Assembly (NCBI GenBank): GCA_964454335.1
Contig: CAYVVT010000003.1
Span: forward strand, 186,001-250,000
Direction of reading: 5' to 3'
Length of the DNA stretch: 64,000 nucleotides
Source of the DNA: CAYVVT01 sp964454335
Lineage (GTDB): Bacteria > Fidelibacterota > UBA8477 > JABMPR01
The notes below the pieces were generated by a model. The model worked only from the letters and a program-made list of their open reading frames with translations, ran no database searches and was not told the DNA's origin. Each line of letters begins with the position of its first letter. Positions within the stretch are counted from its first letter, which is position 1. A program made the position numbers and the translations under genes. Positions 42,271-50,722 of the stretch are shown piece by piece.

Positions 42271-42873
42271 ATGCGGTCCAGTATCCTTCCAATCAGGCCT
42301 AATCTCGCGCAATTGACGATTCTGCTAATGATCTCAAACGTCATTCTCGGACAGAATTTTGATCCACTGACCGGAGAACGTATTCAGCTAGAATCTGATA
42401 CGCTCTTCACTGAGGAGATTCTAGAGCAACCGATCCCAGCGGAAGCCGACACGCTCATGTTCGATCCATTTACAGGAATGCCGGTAACAGAACCACCTCA
42501 AATGCAGACTGAACAAGCAATCCTCTCCACAGAACCTCCAACAGCATTGCAGTTCGATCCGGTTACTGGTGCGCCCCTGGGAGCTTCTCCCGTATTGGAC
42601 GCCTGTGAGCAGGCCAGGATAGACGCTAAAGTTGGCACTTCCCCGCTATGGTACGGTGGCGGGATCATTTACTTTGTTGGCGTACCCGCATATTTGTTAT
42701 TCCCGCCAGAACCAGATCCGGCTGATCTGATAGGCTACGAGGGCCTTGAGGTTTTCCAGTATGAGAACTGTTACACAAAAGCTGCGAACAAATTAAGGCT
42801 GCAGCGCATGGGCATCGGTTGCGGTGCATATGTGGTATTTCTCATGATCATGTTCTCAAGCGTGGGATATTGA
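42271..42873 (+). CDS. Exported membrane protein with three FDPxTG repeats, unknown function
   Basis: A 200-residue protein I do not recognise by name. The ATG at 42271 is preceded by AGGGGGTG and gives a signal peptide (LTILLMISNVILG). The mature part begins with three copies of a short motif: FDPLTGERI, FDPFTGMPV and FDPVTGAPL, spaced about 35 residues apart by acidic Pro/Thr-rich linkers. The second half has DACEQARIDAKVGTSPLWYG, a hydrophobic PAYLLFPPEPDP stretch, then CYTKAANKLRLQRMGIGCGA and a final hydrophobic segment. The last part resembles in layout the C-terminus of the unrelated-looking gene at 48650-49342. Likely an envelope protein. A longer frame from 42151 is rejected because the added 40 residues precede the signal peptide. 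Confidence 0.7.
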   Translation: MRSSILPIRPNLAQLTILLMISNVILGQNFDPLTGERIQLESDTLFTEEILEQPIPAEADTLMFDPFTGMPVTEPPQMQTEQAILSTEPPTALQFDPVTGAPLGASPVLDACEQARIDAKVGTSPLWYGGGIIYFVGVPAYLLFPPEPDPADLIGYEGLEVFQYENCYTKAANKLRLQRMGIGCGAYVVFLMIMFSSVGY

Positions 42874-43142
42874 ATACCTAATTTTAAAAATATTATATGG
42901 TTGTAATCCGGAAATCGAGGCTTATAATCCCGCCGAAAGAAAACTATGCTATCGATTATCCCCTTCCAGCCCAATTCCTAAGACCATCTATGCTCAGATC
43001 ACAGATGTGTCCCTCAACGCCTTATGCGTTTGTGAAGATGTGGCTCTCGGTGGAAGAGAGAGTAGCACATCGAATGTCGTTTGTCATCGCCAGAGACGAT
43101 TTTGATGTTACCTGATCCTGGCGAAAAGAAGAGAGAACAGAC

Positions 43143-43397
43143 ATGAACATCTACTGTGGAAACCTGAGCTTCAACCTCAGCGAAGACGAACTGCGGAACG
43201 CTTTTGAAGAGTTCGGCGCCGTCGATTCAGCCCGCATCATCACCGATCGTGACTCCGGTCGCGCCAAGGGTTTCGGCTTTGTCGAAATGCCCAATGATGG
43301 TGAAGCAAAGGCAGCTATCGATGCTCTGAACGGCACTGAGCTGGGCGGTCGCAACATGAATGTTAACGAGGCTCGTCCCCGTCCCGATCGCCGCTAA
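43143..43397 (+). CDS. RRM-type RNA-binding protein
   Basis: An 84-residue single RNA-recognition-motif protein. Both core motifs are present: RNP2 as IYCGNL at residues 3-8 and RNP1 as KGFGFVEM around 41-48 with its two aromatic RNA-stacking residues. The C-terminus ends in a basic RPRPDRR tail. Bacterial members of this class bind single-stranded RNA and are often cold- or stress-induced. The gene stands alone with its own ribosome-binding site (AAGAAGAGAGAA) and a strong intrinsic terminator after it, so it is a monocistronic unit. The upstream 269 bases have no other gene and should contain its promoter and 5' leader. Confidence 0.95.
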   Translation: MNIYCGNLSFNLSEDELRNAFEEFGAVDSARIITDRDSGRAKGFGFVEMPNDGEAKAAIDALNGTELGGRNMNVNEARPRPDRR

Positions 43398-43424
43398 GCA
43401 GCGTTCAGACATTCAACCAGAATT

Positions 43425-43458
43425 AGCCGGAGTGGTGTGACTGCTCCGGCTTTTTTTT
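43425..43458 (+). terminator. Intrinsic terminator of the RRM gene
   Basis: AGCCGGAG (43425-43432) and CTCCGGCT (43444-43451) form an eight-base GC-rich stem around an 11-base loop, followed directly by eight Ts (43451-43458). It lies 28 bases after the stop codon of the RRM protein gene. This is the clearest intrinsic terminator in the window. Confidence 0.92.
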
Positions 43459-43502
43459 CGGCAGTAGCTTTTCTCGGTGGATCCAACACACCGTAACTGA
43501 CC

Positions 43503-44966
43503 CTAATCCCGTTCCCGGAAGAAGTAGGTAACGCTTACCTCGTGGTATCCCCCACCACGCTCTTCATCATCCGGAACAACACCTGGATCCTTGAATTTCA
43601 GTGGACTGTCATCCACACGTTTCAGCCATGGAATGACCTGATGGAATGAGTAAGCAAGGATGGATCGATCCATGACATATTCCAGTGGAGCCCGCAATTC
43701 CAGCACATGTAAATGGAACTGAAGCGGATAATCAATGGGTACGGACCGGATGTTGAATTCCAGCGCGGCCACCCCTGCCAGGCGCAGATCAAAATACCCA
43801 TGTGCATAGGACAGTCGGGGCTTGCATCTGATCCTGCCCGATCCAACCAGGTAGCCCACATCCATACTCAGAGACCTACTCCAACCTGCCAGTTCTGCTT
43901 CCAGAGCATGTGCGACGGGTAACAGGATATAACGCCCTAGTACCGGCGTTGTCAGTTCAGTTGCAGCCGCCCATCGGCTCATTCCCGCCCCGGCACCCAG
44001 TTCCAGTGATCCCAGGGAGCGGGATAGACTGAACCGTCCACCCAGACGGGATAGTCCAAACCACCCAAGATCAGCAAAATCGTCCCTGATCATCTCTGGT
44101 AATCTATTGTCAAGATCCATTCTGAAACGCGTGCTGAAGAAGTTAAGACCCGGATGATACTCCCAGTGATCTGCCCCCACCTCGATCTCCAGAACATGAT
44201 CTACAGTCTCACCGTCAAAGATGATCCTGCGTGAGCCCTGCAGCTCGTTGATATTGGAATTGTTCACATAGCTCAGCGCCGGATCGAATGTTTTACGTGA
44301 GTATCTGTAGCTCACAGCAGTTTCAGACCCGCTGGATCCAGGATATGTCCCATAGACCACGGTCTGCAGTCGACGGAGGTCCCCGTCCAATGACAGCTCC
44401 GAACCAAAACTGGGTTCAAGCCAGTCCAGCAGGTACAGGTTCATGGCTTCATCCTCGGAGGTGGGAAATGAATTGATAGCCACTGGTGCAACCAGGTCCT
44501 GGCTCGATGTGCGGATGCCTGCACCCCACAAGCTGCCACCGTTGGTGATCGCCAATTGGACCCAGATCTCAGACCCGGCCTGTTCATATTCCGAATTGAG
44601 GGCAACATGGGCACCTTCATTGGAATAGAATGTCCCCGGCCCATATATCCCTGCAAAGAGGCCATAGCCATAACCCGATCCTGGGTCAACCCTATTCATC
44701 TCCAGGCTTGAACGATAGCCATAGAACGTATCGGTCTGTTTGCCTACAACTGATCGGCGATAGTAATCAGCATAATCATAACCGAGCTCGATGGAAGTGT
44801 ATGGCTGCTCCAGATCAGACCGATGGATACGCTTGATCTCGTGGTCATCGAGACTGTACGGCAGGATGCTGAATAATCCCTGCGACAGGACGCCGGAGGG
44901 CAGCATAAAGATGGAAAGGAGGAAGAGAGCGGGCGCTCTCCTCCTCCAGCTGGTTAAGGGAGTCAA
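43503..44966 (-). CDS. Predicted outer-membrane beta-barrel protein
   Basis: A 487-residue protein with a signal peptide (WRRRAPALFLLSIFMLPSG) and many alternating polar/hydrophobic strands rich in Tyr, Trp and Gly, ending SVTYFFRERD with an aromatic near the C-terminus. This suggests an outer-membrane barrel, but I recognise no specific family. The only start that keeps the signal peptide is a TTG at 44966; the next ATG would cut into the hydrophobic core. It begins 12 bases after the stop of the large secreted protein gene upstream, so the two form an operon. A link with the T9SS-like secreted partner is possible but unproven. The RRM terminator on the other strand faces its end. Confidence 0.7.
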   Translation of the reverse strand: MTPLTSWRRRAPALFLLSIFMLPSGVLSQGLFSILPYSLDDHEIKRIHRSDLEQPYTSIELGYDYADYYRRSVVGKQTDTFYGYRSSLEMNRVDPGSGYGYGLFAGIYGPGTFYSNEGAHVALNSEYEQAGSEIWVQLAITNGGSLWGAGIRTSSQDLVAPVAINSFPTSEDEAMNLYLLDWLEPSFGSELSLDGDLRRLQTVVYGTYPGSSGSETAVSYRYSRKTFDPALSYVNNSNINELQGSRRIIFDGETVDHVLEIEVGADHWEYHPGLNFFSTRFRMDLDNRLPEMIRDDFADLGWFGLSRLGGRFSLSRSLGSLELGAGAGMSRWAAATELTTPVLGRYILLPVAHALEAELAGWSRSLSMDVGYLVGSGRIRCKPRLSYAHGYFDLRLAGVAALEFNIRSVPIDYPLQFHLHVLELRAPLEYVMDRSILAYSFHQVIPWLKRVDDSPLKFKDPGVVPDDEERGGGYHEVSVTYFFRERD

Positions 44967-44978
44967 CTTGATTCTGAC

Positions 44979-47342
44979 TTATTTAAGCAGCAGGACCTTG
45001 CCGGTCTCAGACTGGCCATCAAAACTGACACGGTAGAGATAAAGGTCGGAAGGCAGTCCCGCTGCATTCCACACAAGCGCTTTGCGACCAGCCTGGGTCA
45101 CGCCCTGGTGCAAGATCCTGACCTGTTCACCACGGACATTGTAGATGCTCACTTCGACATATCCGTTCCAGGGGATGTCAAAAGGGATCACTGTCACCGG
45201 ATTGAAAGGATTCGGATATGCGCTGTGCAATCTGAATTTCCTGGGCCTGATCCCGGATCCCGGAATATCGATGCCCACGTAACGGTCCGGGAACAGACCG
45301 CCCCAGGTACTGTCGATCCCGAAAACGTAATCCTTCCACATTTGGAGGAAACTGGCAGGCGGATTGTCAAACCAGGCAGAGAGGTTCATATCTTCATCCC
45401 CGATATTGATCATGGAATCCGGATAGGCGAAATCCTGCCAGAGCTCGAAGGTCACCGCCTCCATCATCTCCATATCGTCGATGAACATGTCACCGTCCAT
45501 GTCGAAATCGTCCTGGTAGGGCTGCATGGCATAGGCCAGGTCCATCATCAGGGCAAAGAATTCGTTCAGGTCAGCGAAGCCTGCTTCAAGGGCATCCCCT
45601 GCAGCTATGAACTGATCTACACCATAAGGCGTGAGTGACAGGAAATCAGGATTCGACAGTTCCAGCATCAGCACCAGGTCAGAATCGCTTTCCACCGTGC
45701 TGAAATCCAGAACTGTAGGATCCAGGTTCAGGACAAAGATGTCATCGAGCTCATCGTAGATTGCCGTAATCCCGTCCACTATGAGACCGAGTCCACCGCG
45801 AACCAGACCCAGCTGTATTTGTACGCCCACAACCATTGGCATGGAGATATTGGCGATCTCGAATTCAGTACCGGGACCGATCTCATAGGGTCCGTAGGCA
45901 TCGCCAGTCGACTTGATCAGTGCCACGAAGTGAGTGAATTCATCTGGGTCCGTGAAATAGGATAGATGCTCGTCGATCTCATCCAGATCGTCCAGGAAAT
46001 TGACGCTCTCCCAGGCATACAGATAGGTCAGGCTGTCGATACGGCCCGCATCCAGCAGTCTGAAGATATCGCTGAAGATCTCCATATTATCCTGAGCCAG
46101 ATGATAGGCCTGTATCATGGCCAGACCGAGATGGGCATCTGGATCGTCAGGTGACAGGACGAGCTCTGCCTCCCATAGCCCCTCCAGCACTGCCAACCGC
46201 AGTTCAAGCGTCTCCTGGTCATCCCAACTGTTCAATACAAGATCCGGCGCCAGGAGGTCCAGCCTGTGTGCATCCAGACCATTGGGGAAAATACCTCCGA
46301 ATGTGAAGTTCTCCGGATCCGGCACCCGGTAGAATTCCCAGTACAGGTCAAAGATGGCGGCATCGGGCATATTCTGCAGAATAGCCAGGGGCTTGATGGT
46401 TTTGCCCTCGTCGTCGGGACCGAAGGCATATTCCTTCCCACCCAGGAGTGTATCTACTTCTGCAATACCGTCCTGTATTGAATCAATGGGAGACGTATCC
46501 AGATCAAAGGGGCTGAAGGGCTGGCTGCTAAGGATGACGCATACTGTGTCAAGCATCTCGGTCATGTCGTCCAGTCCGGTACGCAGCGAGGCTACACCGG
46601 GCATGACGTCACCACCTTCCTCAGACATCACGGAGTCCATCCAGGTACCGAAATCATCGAAATGGGAGGCCATGGATTCACCGATGTGGTCCAGGTCATC
46701 TACATGGTTGAACAGCGCTCGATCAAAGACCATCACGCTGTCCGGGATATCCGTAGCAACGATCTGTAGACTGAACTCGAAATCAGTGCTGCTGTTGAAG
46801 ATGGAATCCACATGAGCAACGAAATTCTCTTCCGCAAAATGGACATCCATATCGTCGAAGAGGTCCTCGAAGGTCATCCCCACTTCATCGAATTCCAGCT
46901 CCAGGTCAGACATGGTCCCATCCATAAAATCCCGGAATGCTGCGTAATCACCTGAATCAAAGAATGCGGTGAGCGCCGTGAGTATGGCCTCAATCTCCAT
47001 GGTGTCAAGCATGCTGATGATATCATCCTCGATACGGTCGAACATACCTGACATATCACCTTCGATGATGGCGCCAAGACTATCCAGTTCGTGGAATGCG
47101 GTATCCCCATCGATATGGGTCCAGGCATAGGCCATAAATACCAGTCCCATATGTGCCTTCATTGTAGCCGCATCATCCAGACCGAGGGCAACCTGGTCGA
47201 GCCATTCTGTTTCACGATCACTCAGATAGCTCACATAATCTGGTGTGATCTCCTCCTGGAGCACCAGATCGCTCGTCTGTGCATTTAGACCGGTGCAAAA
47301 AACGATTATCAATAAGGCGGTCAGGAAGTTCTTTACCTGCAT
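44979..47342 (-). CDS. Large secreted helical protein with C-terminal sorting domain (YPNPFNP type)
   Basis: About 787 residues. The ATG at 47342, with an AGGGGG site, gives the signal peptide (FLTALLIIVFCTGLNA). The body is acidic and mostly helical, rich in Asp, Met and Leu, with no recognised catalytic motif. An acidic segment near residue 650 (DFDMDGDMFIDDMEM) looks like an EF-hand-type calcium loop. The last ~85 residues are a beta-sandwich sorting domain starting AYPNPFNPVTVIPF and ending SETGKVLLLK, the T9SS type A / FlgD-like tail of FCB bacteria. Short motifs TFGGIFPNG and TWGGLFPD recur here and, as TFNQIFPE, in the lipoprotein at 61348. Cell-surface or extracellular location likely; function unknown. 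Confidence 0.78.
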   Translation of the reverse strand: MQVKNFLTALLIIVFCTGLNAQTSDLVLQEEITPDYVSYLSDRETEWLDQVALGLDDAATMKAHMGLVFMAYAWTHIDGDTAFHELDSLGAIIEGDMSGMFDRIEDDIISMLDTMEIEAILTALTAFFDSGDYAAFRDFMDGTMSDLELEFDEVGMTFEDLFDDMDVHFAEENFVAHVDSIFNSSTDFEFSLQIVATDIPDSVMVFDRALFNHVDDLDHIGESMASHFDDFGTWMDSVMSEEGGDVMPGVASLRTGLDDMTEMLDTVCVILSSQPFSPFDLDTSPIDSIQDGIAEVDTLLGGKEYAFGPDDEGKTIKPLAILQNMPDAAIFDLYWEFYRVPDPENFTFGGIFPNGLDAHRLDLLAPDLVLNSWDDQETLELRLAVLEGLWEAELVLSPDDPDAHLGLAMIQAYHLAQDNMEIFSDIFRLLDAGRIDSLTYLYAWESVNFLDDLDEIDEHLSYFTDPDEFTHFVALIKSTGDAYGPYEIGPGTEFEIANISMPMVVGVQIQLGLVRGGLGLIVDGITAIYDELDDIFVLNLDPTVLDFSTVESDSDLVLMLELSNPDFLSLTPYGVDQFIAAGDALEAGFADLNEFFALMMDLAYAMQPYQDDFDMDGDMFIDDMEMMEAVTFELWQDFAYPDSMINIGDEDMNLSAWFDNPPASFLQMWKDYVFGIDSTWGGLFPDRYVGIDIPGSGIRPRKFRLHSAYPNPFNPVTVIPFDIPWNGYVEVSIYNVRGEQVRILHQGVTQAGRKALVWNAAGLPSDLYLYRVSFDGQSETGKVLLLK

Positions 47343-47719
47343 AACAGCCCCCTGTTTATTTGTGTTCAAGTTTCATATCCCTTTGAATTTACAGAAAGTC
47401 AACCCTGTTTCAAATCGGGTCACGACTCCAATGATTTGAAGCACATTAGCCGCAGGCTCAGGCCTGTTCCCGATTTTTCCATCTGTTCACCCTTTTCTCA
47501 TGTGAGTAAACGCACCCTAAGTGAAACAATCCGCACATTGTGAATGGCGTGAGCTTATAAGTTGTGAACCCTGGTAGTTGATCGGTGTTCCCCTGGCGAG
47601 AACTGATTTCCGGGGATCGAAGATGATGATTCCAATCCCCTGTCTGCCATGTTATCCTTGGAAAGACCCTGAGTCGGGGTCTGCGAGCAATCGATATGTA
47701 ATACGAAAGGAGGCCAGAT
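47343..47719. other. Divergent intergenic region
   Basis: A 377-base gap between the divergent secreted-protein gene and the dodecin gene. A small hairpin AGACCC/GGGTCT with a seven-base loop (47664-47682) sits about 25 bases before the dodecin ribosome-binding site. Promoters for both directions must be here, but no convincing -35/-10 pair or operator stands out. No gene is seen. Confidence 0.5.
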
Positions 47720-47932
47720 ATGGCCGAAAGTGTCTATAAGGTCATCGAGCTTGTTGGATCCAGTACCGAATCCTGGGAAAAAGCTGCTGAAGCAGCGGTG
47801 AACCGGGCCGGAGAATCCCTCAGGGATCTGAGGATCGCTGAGATCTGTGAACTTGATATGCAGCTCAAGGACGGTCGGATTGAAGCCTACCGGGCGAAGG
47901 TGAAAGTATCGTTCAAGTATGAAGGTGCTTAG
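47720..47932 (+). CDS. Dodecin family protein lacking the usual flavin-stacking tryptophan
   Basis: A 70-residue protein with the dodecin layout: SVYKVIELVGSSTESWEKAA, a helix with AVNRAGESLRDL, then two strands ending RAKVKVSFKYEG. Dodecins assemble into twelve-subunit hollow spheres that store flavins or related molecules in the cytoplasm. In typical flavin-binding members the second strand begins with R-W-F/A-E-V; here it reads RIAEICELD, so the tryptophan that stacks on the flavin is absent. Ligand binding may therefore differ or be lost. The start has a strong AAAGGAGG site. A flavoenzyme gene starts 55 bases downstream, which could still mean a flavin-related role. Confidence 0.88.
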   Translation: MAESVYKVIELVGSSTESWEKAAEAAVNRAGESLRDLRIAEICELDMQLKDGRIEAYRAKVKVSFKYEGA

Positions 47933-47987
47933 AATCTCTTAGATCAAGCGGGCTTCGTCCAACTGGATCAGCTCAGGGATCATTTCT

Positions 47988-48596
47988 GTGGAAACCACCA
48001 GAGGAAGGGTCAAATTACCTGCACCTCGGACTGAGGGAGATATTTCCCTCGAACAGAGTCTGTTAAAACGTCGTTCCATTCGCAAATTCAGTGATGATCC
48101 CCTTTCGCTGTCGGAATTGGGGCAACTGCTCTGGGCTGCCCAGGGCCGGAGTACCCCGGAAGGACGGCGTACCTCTCCTTCGGCCGGCGCGTTGTATCCA
48201 CTCGAGGTATATGTTTTTATCAGCCGAGTCACCACGTTGGTACCCGGTATCTATCGCTACAACTCAGAGTCTCACGAGCTAAACCTGCTCCACGATCATG
48301 ATCAGTCTTCTGAATTGGCCAGAGCGGCGTTGGATCAGGATGCTGTGAGGGACGCTGCACTTAATATCGTATTCACCGCTGTCTGGGAACGGATCACATG
48401 GAAGTATGGGCAGCGTGGTATCCAGTATACACACCAGGAATCAGGGCATGCGGCACAAAACCTGTGCCTGCAGGCCACCGCCCTAGATCTTGGCACGGTC
48501 CTCATCGGAGCATTCATAGATGAGGAAGTCAATTCTCTGCTGGACGTGCCTTCTGGTGAAGACGCGGTTTATATCATCTCCGTCGGCAATGTGTAG
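47988..48596 (+). CDS. SagB-type nitroreductase-family flavoenzyme
   Basis: A 202-residue protein of the nitroreductase/SagB-ThcOx fold. The N-terminus has LPAPRTEGDISLEQSLLKRR and RSIRKFSDDPLSLSELGQLL, the standard FMN-phosphate-binding start, followed by TSPSAGALYPLEVYVF, typical of SagB-like dehydrogenases, and GHAAQNLCLQATALDLGTV. It should bind FMN and oxidise or reduce a small molecule; no azole-peptide (cyclodehydratase or precursor) gene is nearby, so a bacteriocin role is not supported. The start is a GTG at 47988 with AGGGA upstream; no ATG is available in frame. It follows the dodecin gene on the same strand with a 55-base gap. The substrate is unknown. Confidence 0.85.
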   Translation: METTRGRVKLPAPRTEGDISLEQSLLKRRSIRKFSDDPLSLSELGQLLWAAQGRSTPEGRRTSPSAGALYPLEVYVFISRVTTLVPGIYRYNSESHELNLLHDHDQSSELARAALDQDAVRDAALNIVFTAVWERITWKYGQRGIQYTHQESGHAAQNLCLQATALDLGTVLIGAFIDEEVNSLLDVPSGEDAVYIISVGNV

Positions 48597-48649
48597 ACTG
48601 CCCGCGAATGAAAATTGTAGCAAGAATTGGTTGAAGGAATTCGCCCGGA

Positions 48650-49342
48650 TCAGAAGTTATACACTGCACTCATGAAGAGCATGGCTGCACCATAGATCGC
48701 TGCCATCCCTGCACAACCACCTGTTACACTGTTACGGATGAGAATACTTCGCGTCTCCGTCCTATAGGCGGTGGTGTACTGTTCGATAAATAGCTCTGAC
48801 GAATTCTCTTCGCGCAGTTTTGTCAGTCTGTATTCTGGTATCTCGACATTGCGAACCGTGCCGTAAACCAGACTACCTGCTAGTCCAACCAGGGTACCCG
48901 GGGGTGGAAAAAGAGCACTGACTGCTCCTATTGCGATCCCGCCAATCCGGCCTTCCTTCTTGAGGTCGAATGCGGCCTCCAGTTCGGCCCGTGCCACCGG
49001 ACCAAGCCCTGTACCATATAAAGCCGATACAGGCGCGTTTAGCATCTCAAGAGAATGTTCCTTGAGGATGTCTTGGAACTCCTCCTCACTGATATAGATT
49101 GAATCATTCTCAACTGACCTGTTGGGCAACAACAGGACCTGGCGATCTGCAGTGATCAGTTTCACGACGAGAGATCTGGATACATGCTGTGGTGACTCGT
49201 TCTCAATTGGCGTGAACACGACTGTAGAGTCTGTTATTTCATCCAGAGTTCCGATGTGGGCGGAGTGTTGCATCACAAGGATATCCTGTCCGGTTACCAC
49301 CTGAGACAGGATAAATGCAAGAATAAATGACGATCTTTGCAT
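48650..49342 (-). CDS. Exported membrane-associated protein of unknown function
   Basis: A 230-residue protein with a signal peptide (SSFILAFILSQVVTG). The mature N-terminal half has an alternating strand pattern (ILVMQHSAHIGTLDEITDST, then VVKLITADRQVLLLP), suggesting a small beta domain. The second half has a glycine-rich hydrophobic stretch (GRIGGIAIGAVSALFPPPGT) and ends with YTTAYRTETRSILIRNSVTG, a GGCAGMAAIYGAAMLF hydrophobic segment and YNF. This end resembles in order and spacing the tail of the gene at 42271 (Tyr, Tyr, two Arg, Gly-Cys, hydrophobic helix). I do not recognise a named family. It is monocistronic and converges on the nitroreductase gene. Confidence 0.65.
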   Translation of the reverse strand: MQRSSFILAFILSQVVTGQDILVMQHSAHIGTLDEITDSTVVFTPIENESPQHVSRSLVVKLITADRQVLLLPNRSVENDSIYISEEEFQDILKEHSLEMLNAPVSALYGTGLGPVARAELEAAFDLKKEGRIGGIAIGAVSALFPPPGTLVGLAGSLVYGTVRNVEIPEYRLTKLREENSSELFIEQYTTAYRTETRSILIRNSVTGGCAGMAAIYGAAMLFMSAVYNF

Positions 49343-49486
49343 GAGACCCCCGGTAATTGTGATAGCAGTGGGAAAACTTAGAGAACTGGCCTTCGCGACA
49401 CAAGTGGAATACCCTGACTGGCGGCTATGGGAGGGATCTTCCTGGTTAAATAATGGGACTTTTCAAGACATAATGTTATATATGAT

Positions 49487-49514
49487 CTGAATATCCTATA
49501 CTATTGATATTCAG
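49487..49514. repeat. Perfect inverted repeat after the YihY gene
   Basis: CTGAATATC (49487-49495) and GATATTCAG (49506-49514) form a nine-base stem with a ten-base loop, about 50 bases past the stop of the YihY/BrkB gene on the - strand. Outer ATAATG/CATTAT hexamers at 49470-49475 and 49515-49520 extend the symmetry. There is no T-run, so it could be a weak terminator or a protein-binding site. Confidence 0.5.
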
Positions 49515-49563
49515 CATTATAAAGGAACTCTGACTATAGGGACAGTTGATCGTGACGCAGGCT

Positions 49564-50460
49564 TCACGAACCAGGTGACTTTGATTCTCCACCGAGTTGG
49601 TTATACTCAAGTGTGGCTGCAAGATGGGCACCGTAAAGCAGTATCGAAAAGACCAGGAACAACCAGAACAGCAGGACCAGAACCGCTCCCAGGGTTCCGT
49701 AGAGAACGTTGTACTTGCTGATGCCCTGGGCGAGATAGGCAGTGAATGCCCAGGATGTAGCCTTTTGCATTAATGTGATCACCAGAGCGCTTATGGCAGA
49801 GTTCCGCCAACTGATATCATGACGCGGTCCCCAGCGGTAGATCATTGTCAGGATCGAGAACAACAACACGTAGGGCAGCAACAGGTATATGAGGGGATTG
49901 ATATTCTGGACAAATTCCAGCCTGAGGATCGGAAGATCAAGCTCCAGGATCAACTGTATCAAACCCTTGGCGATGAAAGACAAGGGCAGCAGAATGGCCA
50001 GTCCTGTCATGAGGGCCACTGCCTTGACGTGACTGCGGAAGAGGAATCTTTCCCGCGAATCCTGCCCTGCCTTGTCCAGATTGATGATCAGTGTACTGAA
50101 GGCTCCTACTGCGCCCCAGAGAAAGACCAGCAGGCTGATGACGCGAACCTGCCCCCGGAGACCCAGCAGGTTCTCGAGGTTTGTGGTGATGAGATCCTGG
50201 GACATCTTGGGGATCAATCCCAGTATATAGGCCACGATCTGTTCCTGGATCTCTACAGTTTCGGCAAACATGCTGCTGATGGTGAGGGCGATGAGCAGAA
50301 AGGGAATGATGGAGAACAGAGAGTAGTATGAGATACTGGTTGCCGCCTGGAGGAAACCAGCTTCTGAAGCACGTTTCAGACTACGACCGATGACCAGGAG
50401 GACGGGTTTTGCACCTACCATTCCTATCCACTTCTGCAACTGATCCATCATACGATGCAT
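49564..50460 (-). CDS. YihY/virulence factor BrkB family inner-membrane protein
   Basis: A 298-residue polytopic protein with about six membrane helices. It shows the family pattern: GFLQAATSISYYSLFSIIPF after the first cytoplasmic segment, LVFLWGAVGAFSTLIINLDK in the middle, and YNVLYGTLGAVLVLLFWLFL near the end, followed by a short GAHLAATLEY tail. The family was once called 'ribonuclease BN' in error and its transport or envelope role is not settled. The start has a strong AGGAGCTGAAGG region. It is a single-gene unit: the divergent YceI gene lies 262 bases upstream and an inverted repeat follows its end. Confidence 0.93.
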   Translation of the reverse strand: MHRMMDQLQKWIGMVGAKPVLLVIGRSLKRASEAGFLQAATSISYYSLFSIIPFLLIALTISSMFAETVEIQEQIVAYILGLIPKMSQDLITTNLENLLGLRGQVRVISLLVFLWGAVGAFSTLIINLDKAGQDSRERFLFRSHVKAVALMTGLAILLPLSFIAKGLIQLILELDLPILRLEFVQNINPLIYLLLPYVLLFSILTMIYRWGPRHDISWRNSAISALVITLMQKATSWAFTAYLAQGISKYNVLYGTLGAVLVLLFWLFLVFSILLYGAHLAATLEYNQLGGESKSPGS

Positions 50461-50722
50461 GCCTTCAGCTCCTGGGCTCAGGTTTATTCTGTTGTTTTCT
50501 ATCGACTTTCAGACTGGCCAGATCATTCTCCAGCCACGGTATTCAATGATATGGACAGATACGGACTATGGAACACATAATTTCCCTCTGCCGACGCAGC
50601 TAAATCGAGACGTCTGAATTTTCGCGAACGGATTACACATATTGTCATCCCTGTGACAGATGGGATGGGTGCTCAGAACCTATTGTGACAGCGTCCTGAT
50701 GAAAATATCGAAAAGGGATACA

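Noticed and set aside
47988..48596. Part of a thiazole/oxazole-modified peptide cluster because of the SagB-like enzyme
   Set aside because: No cyclodehydratase, YcaO protein or small precursor gene is nearby; stand-alone SagB-type nitroreductases are common.
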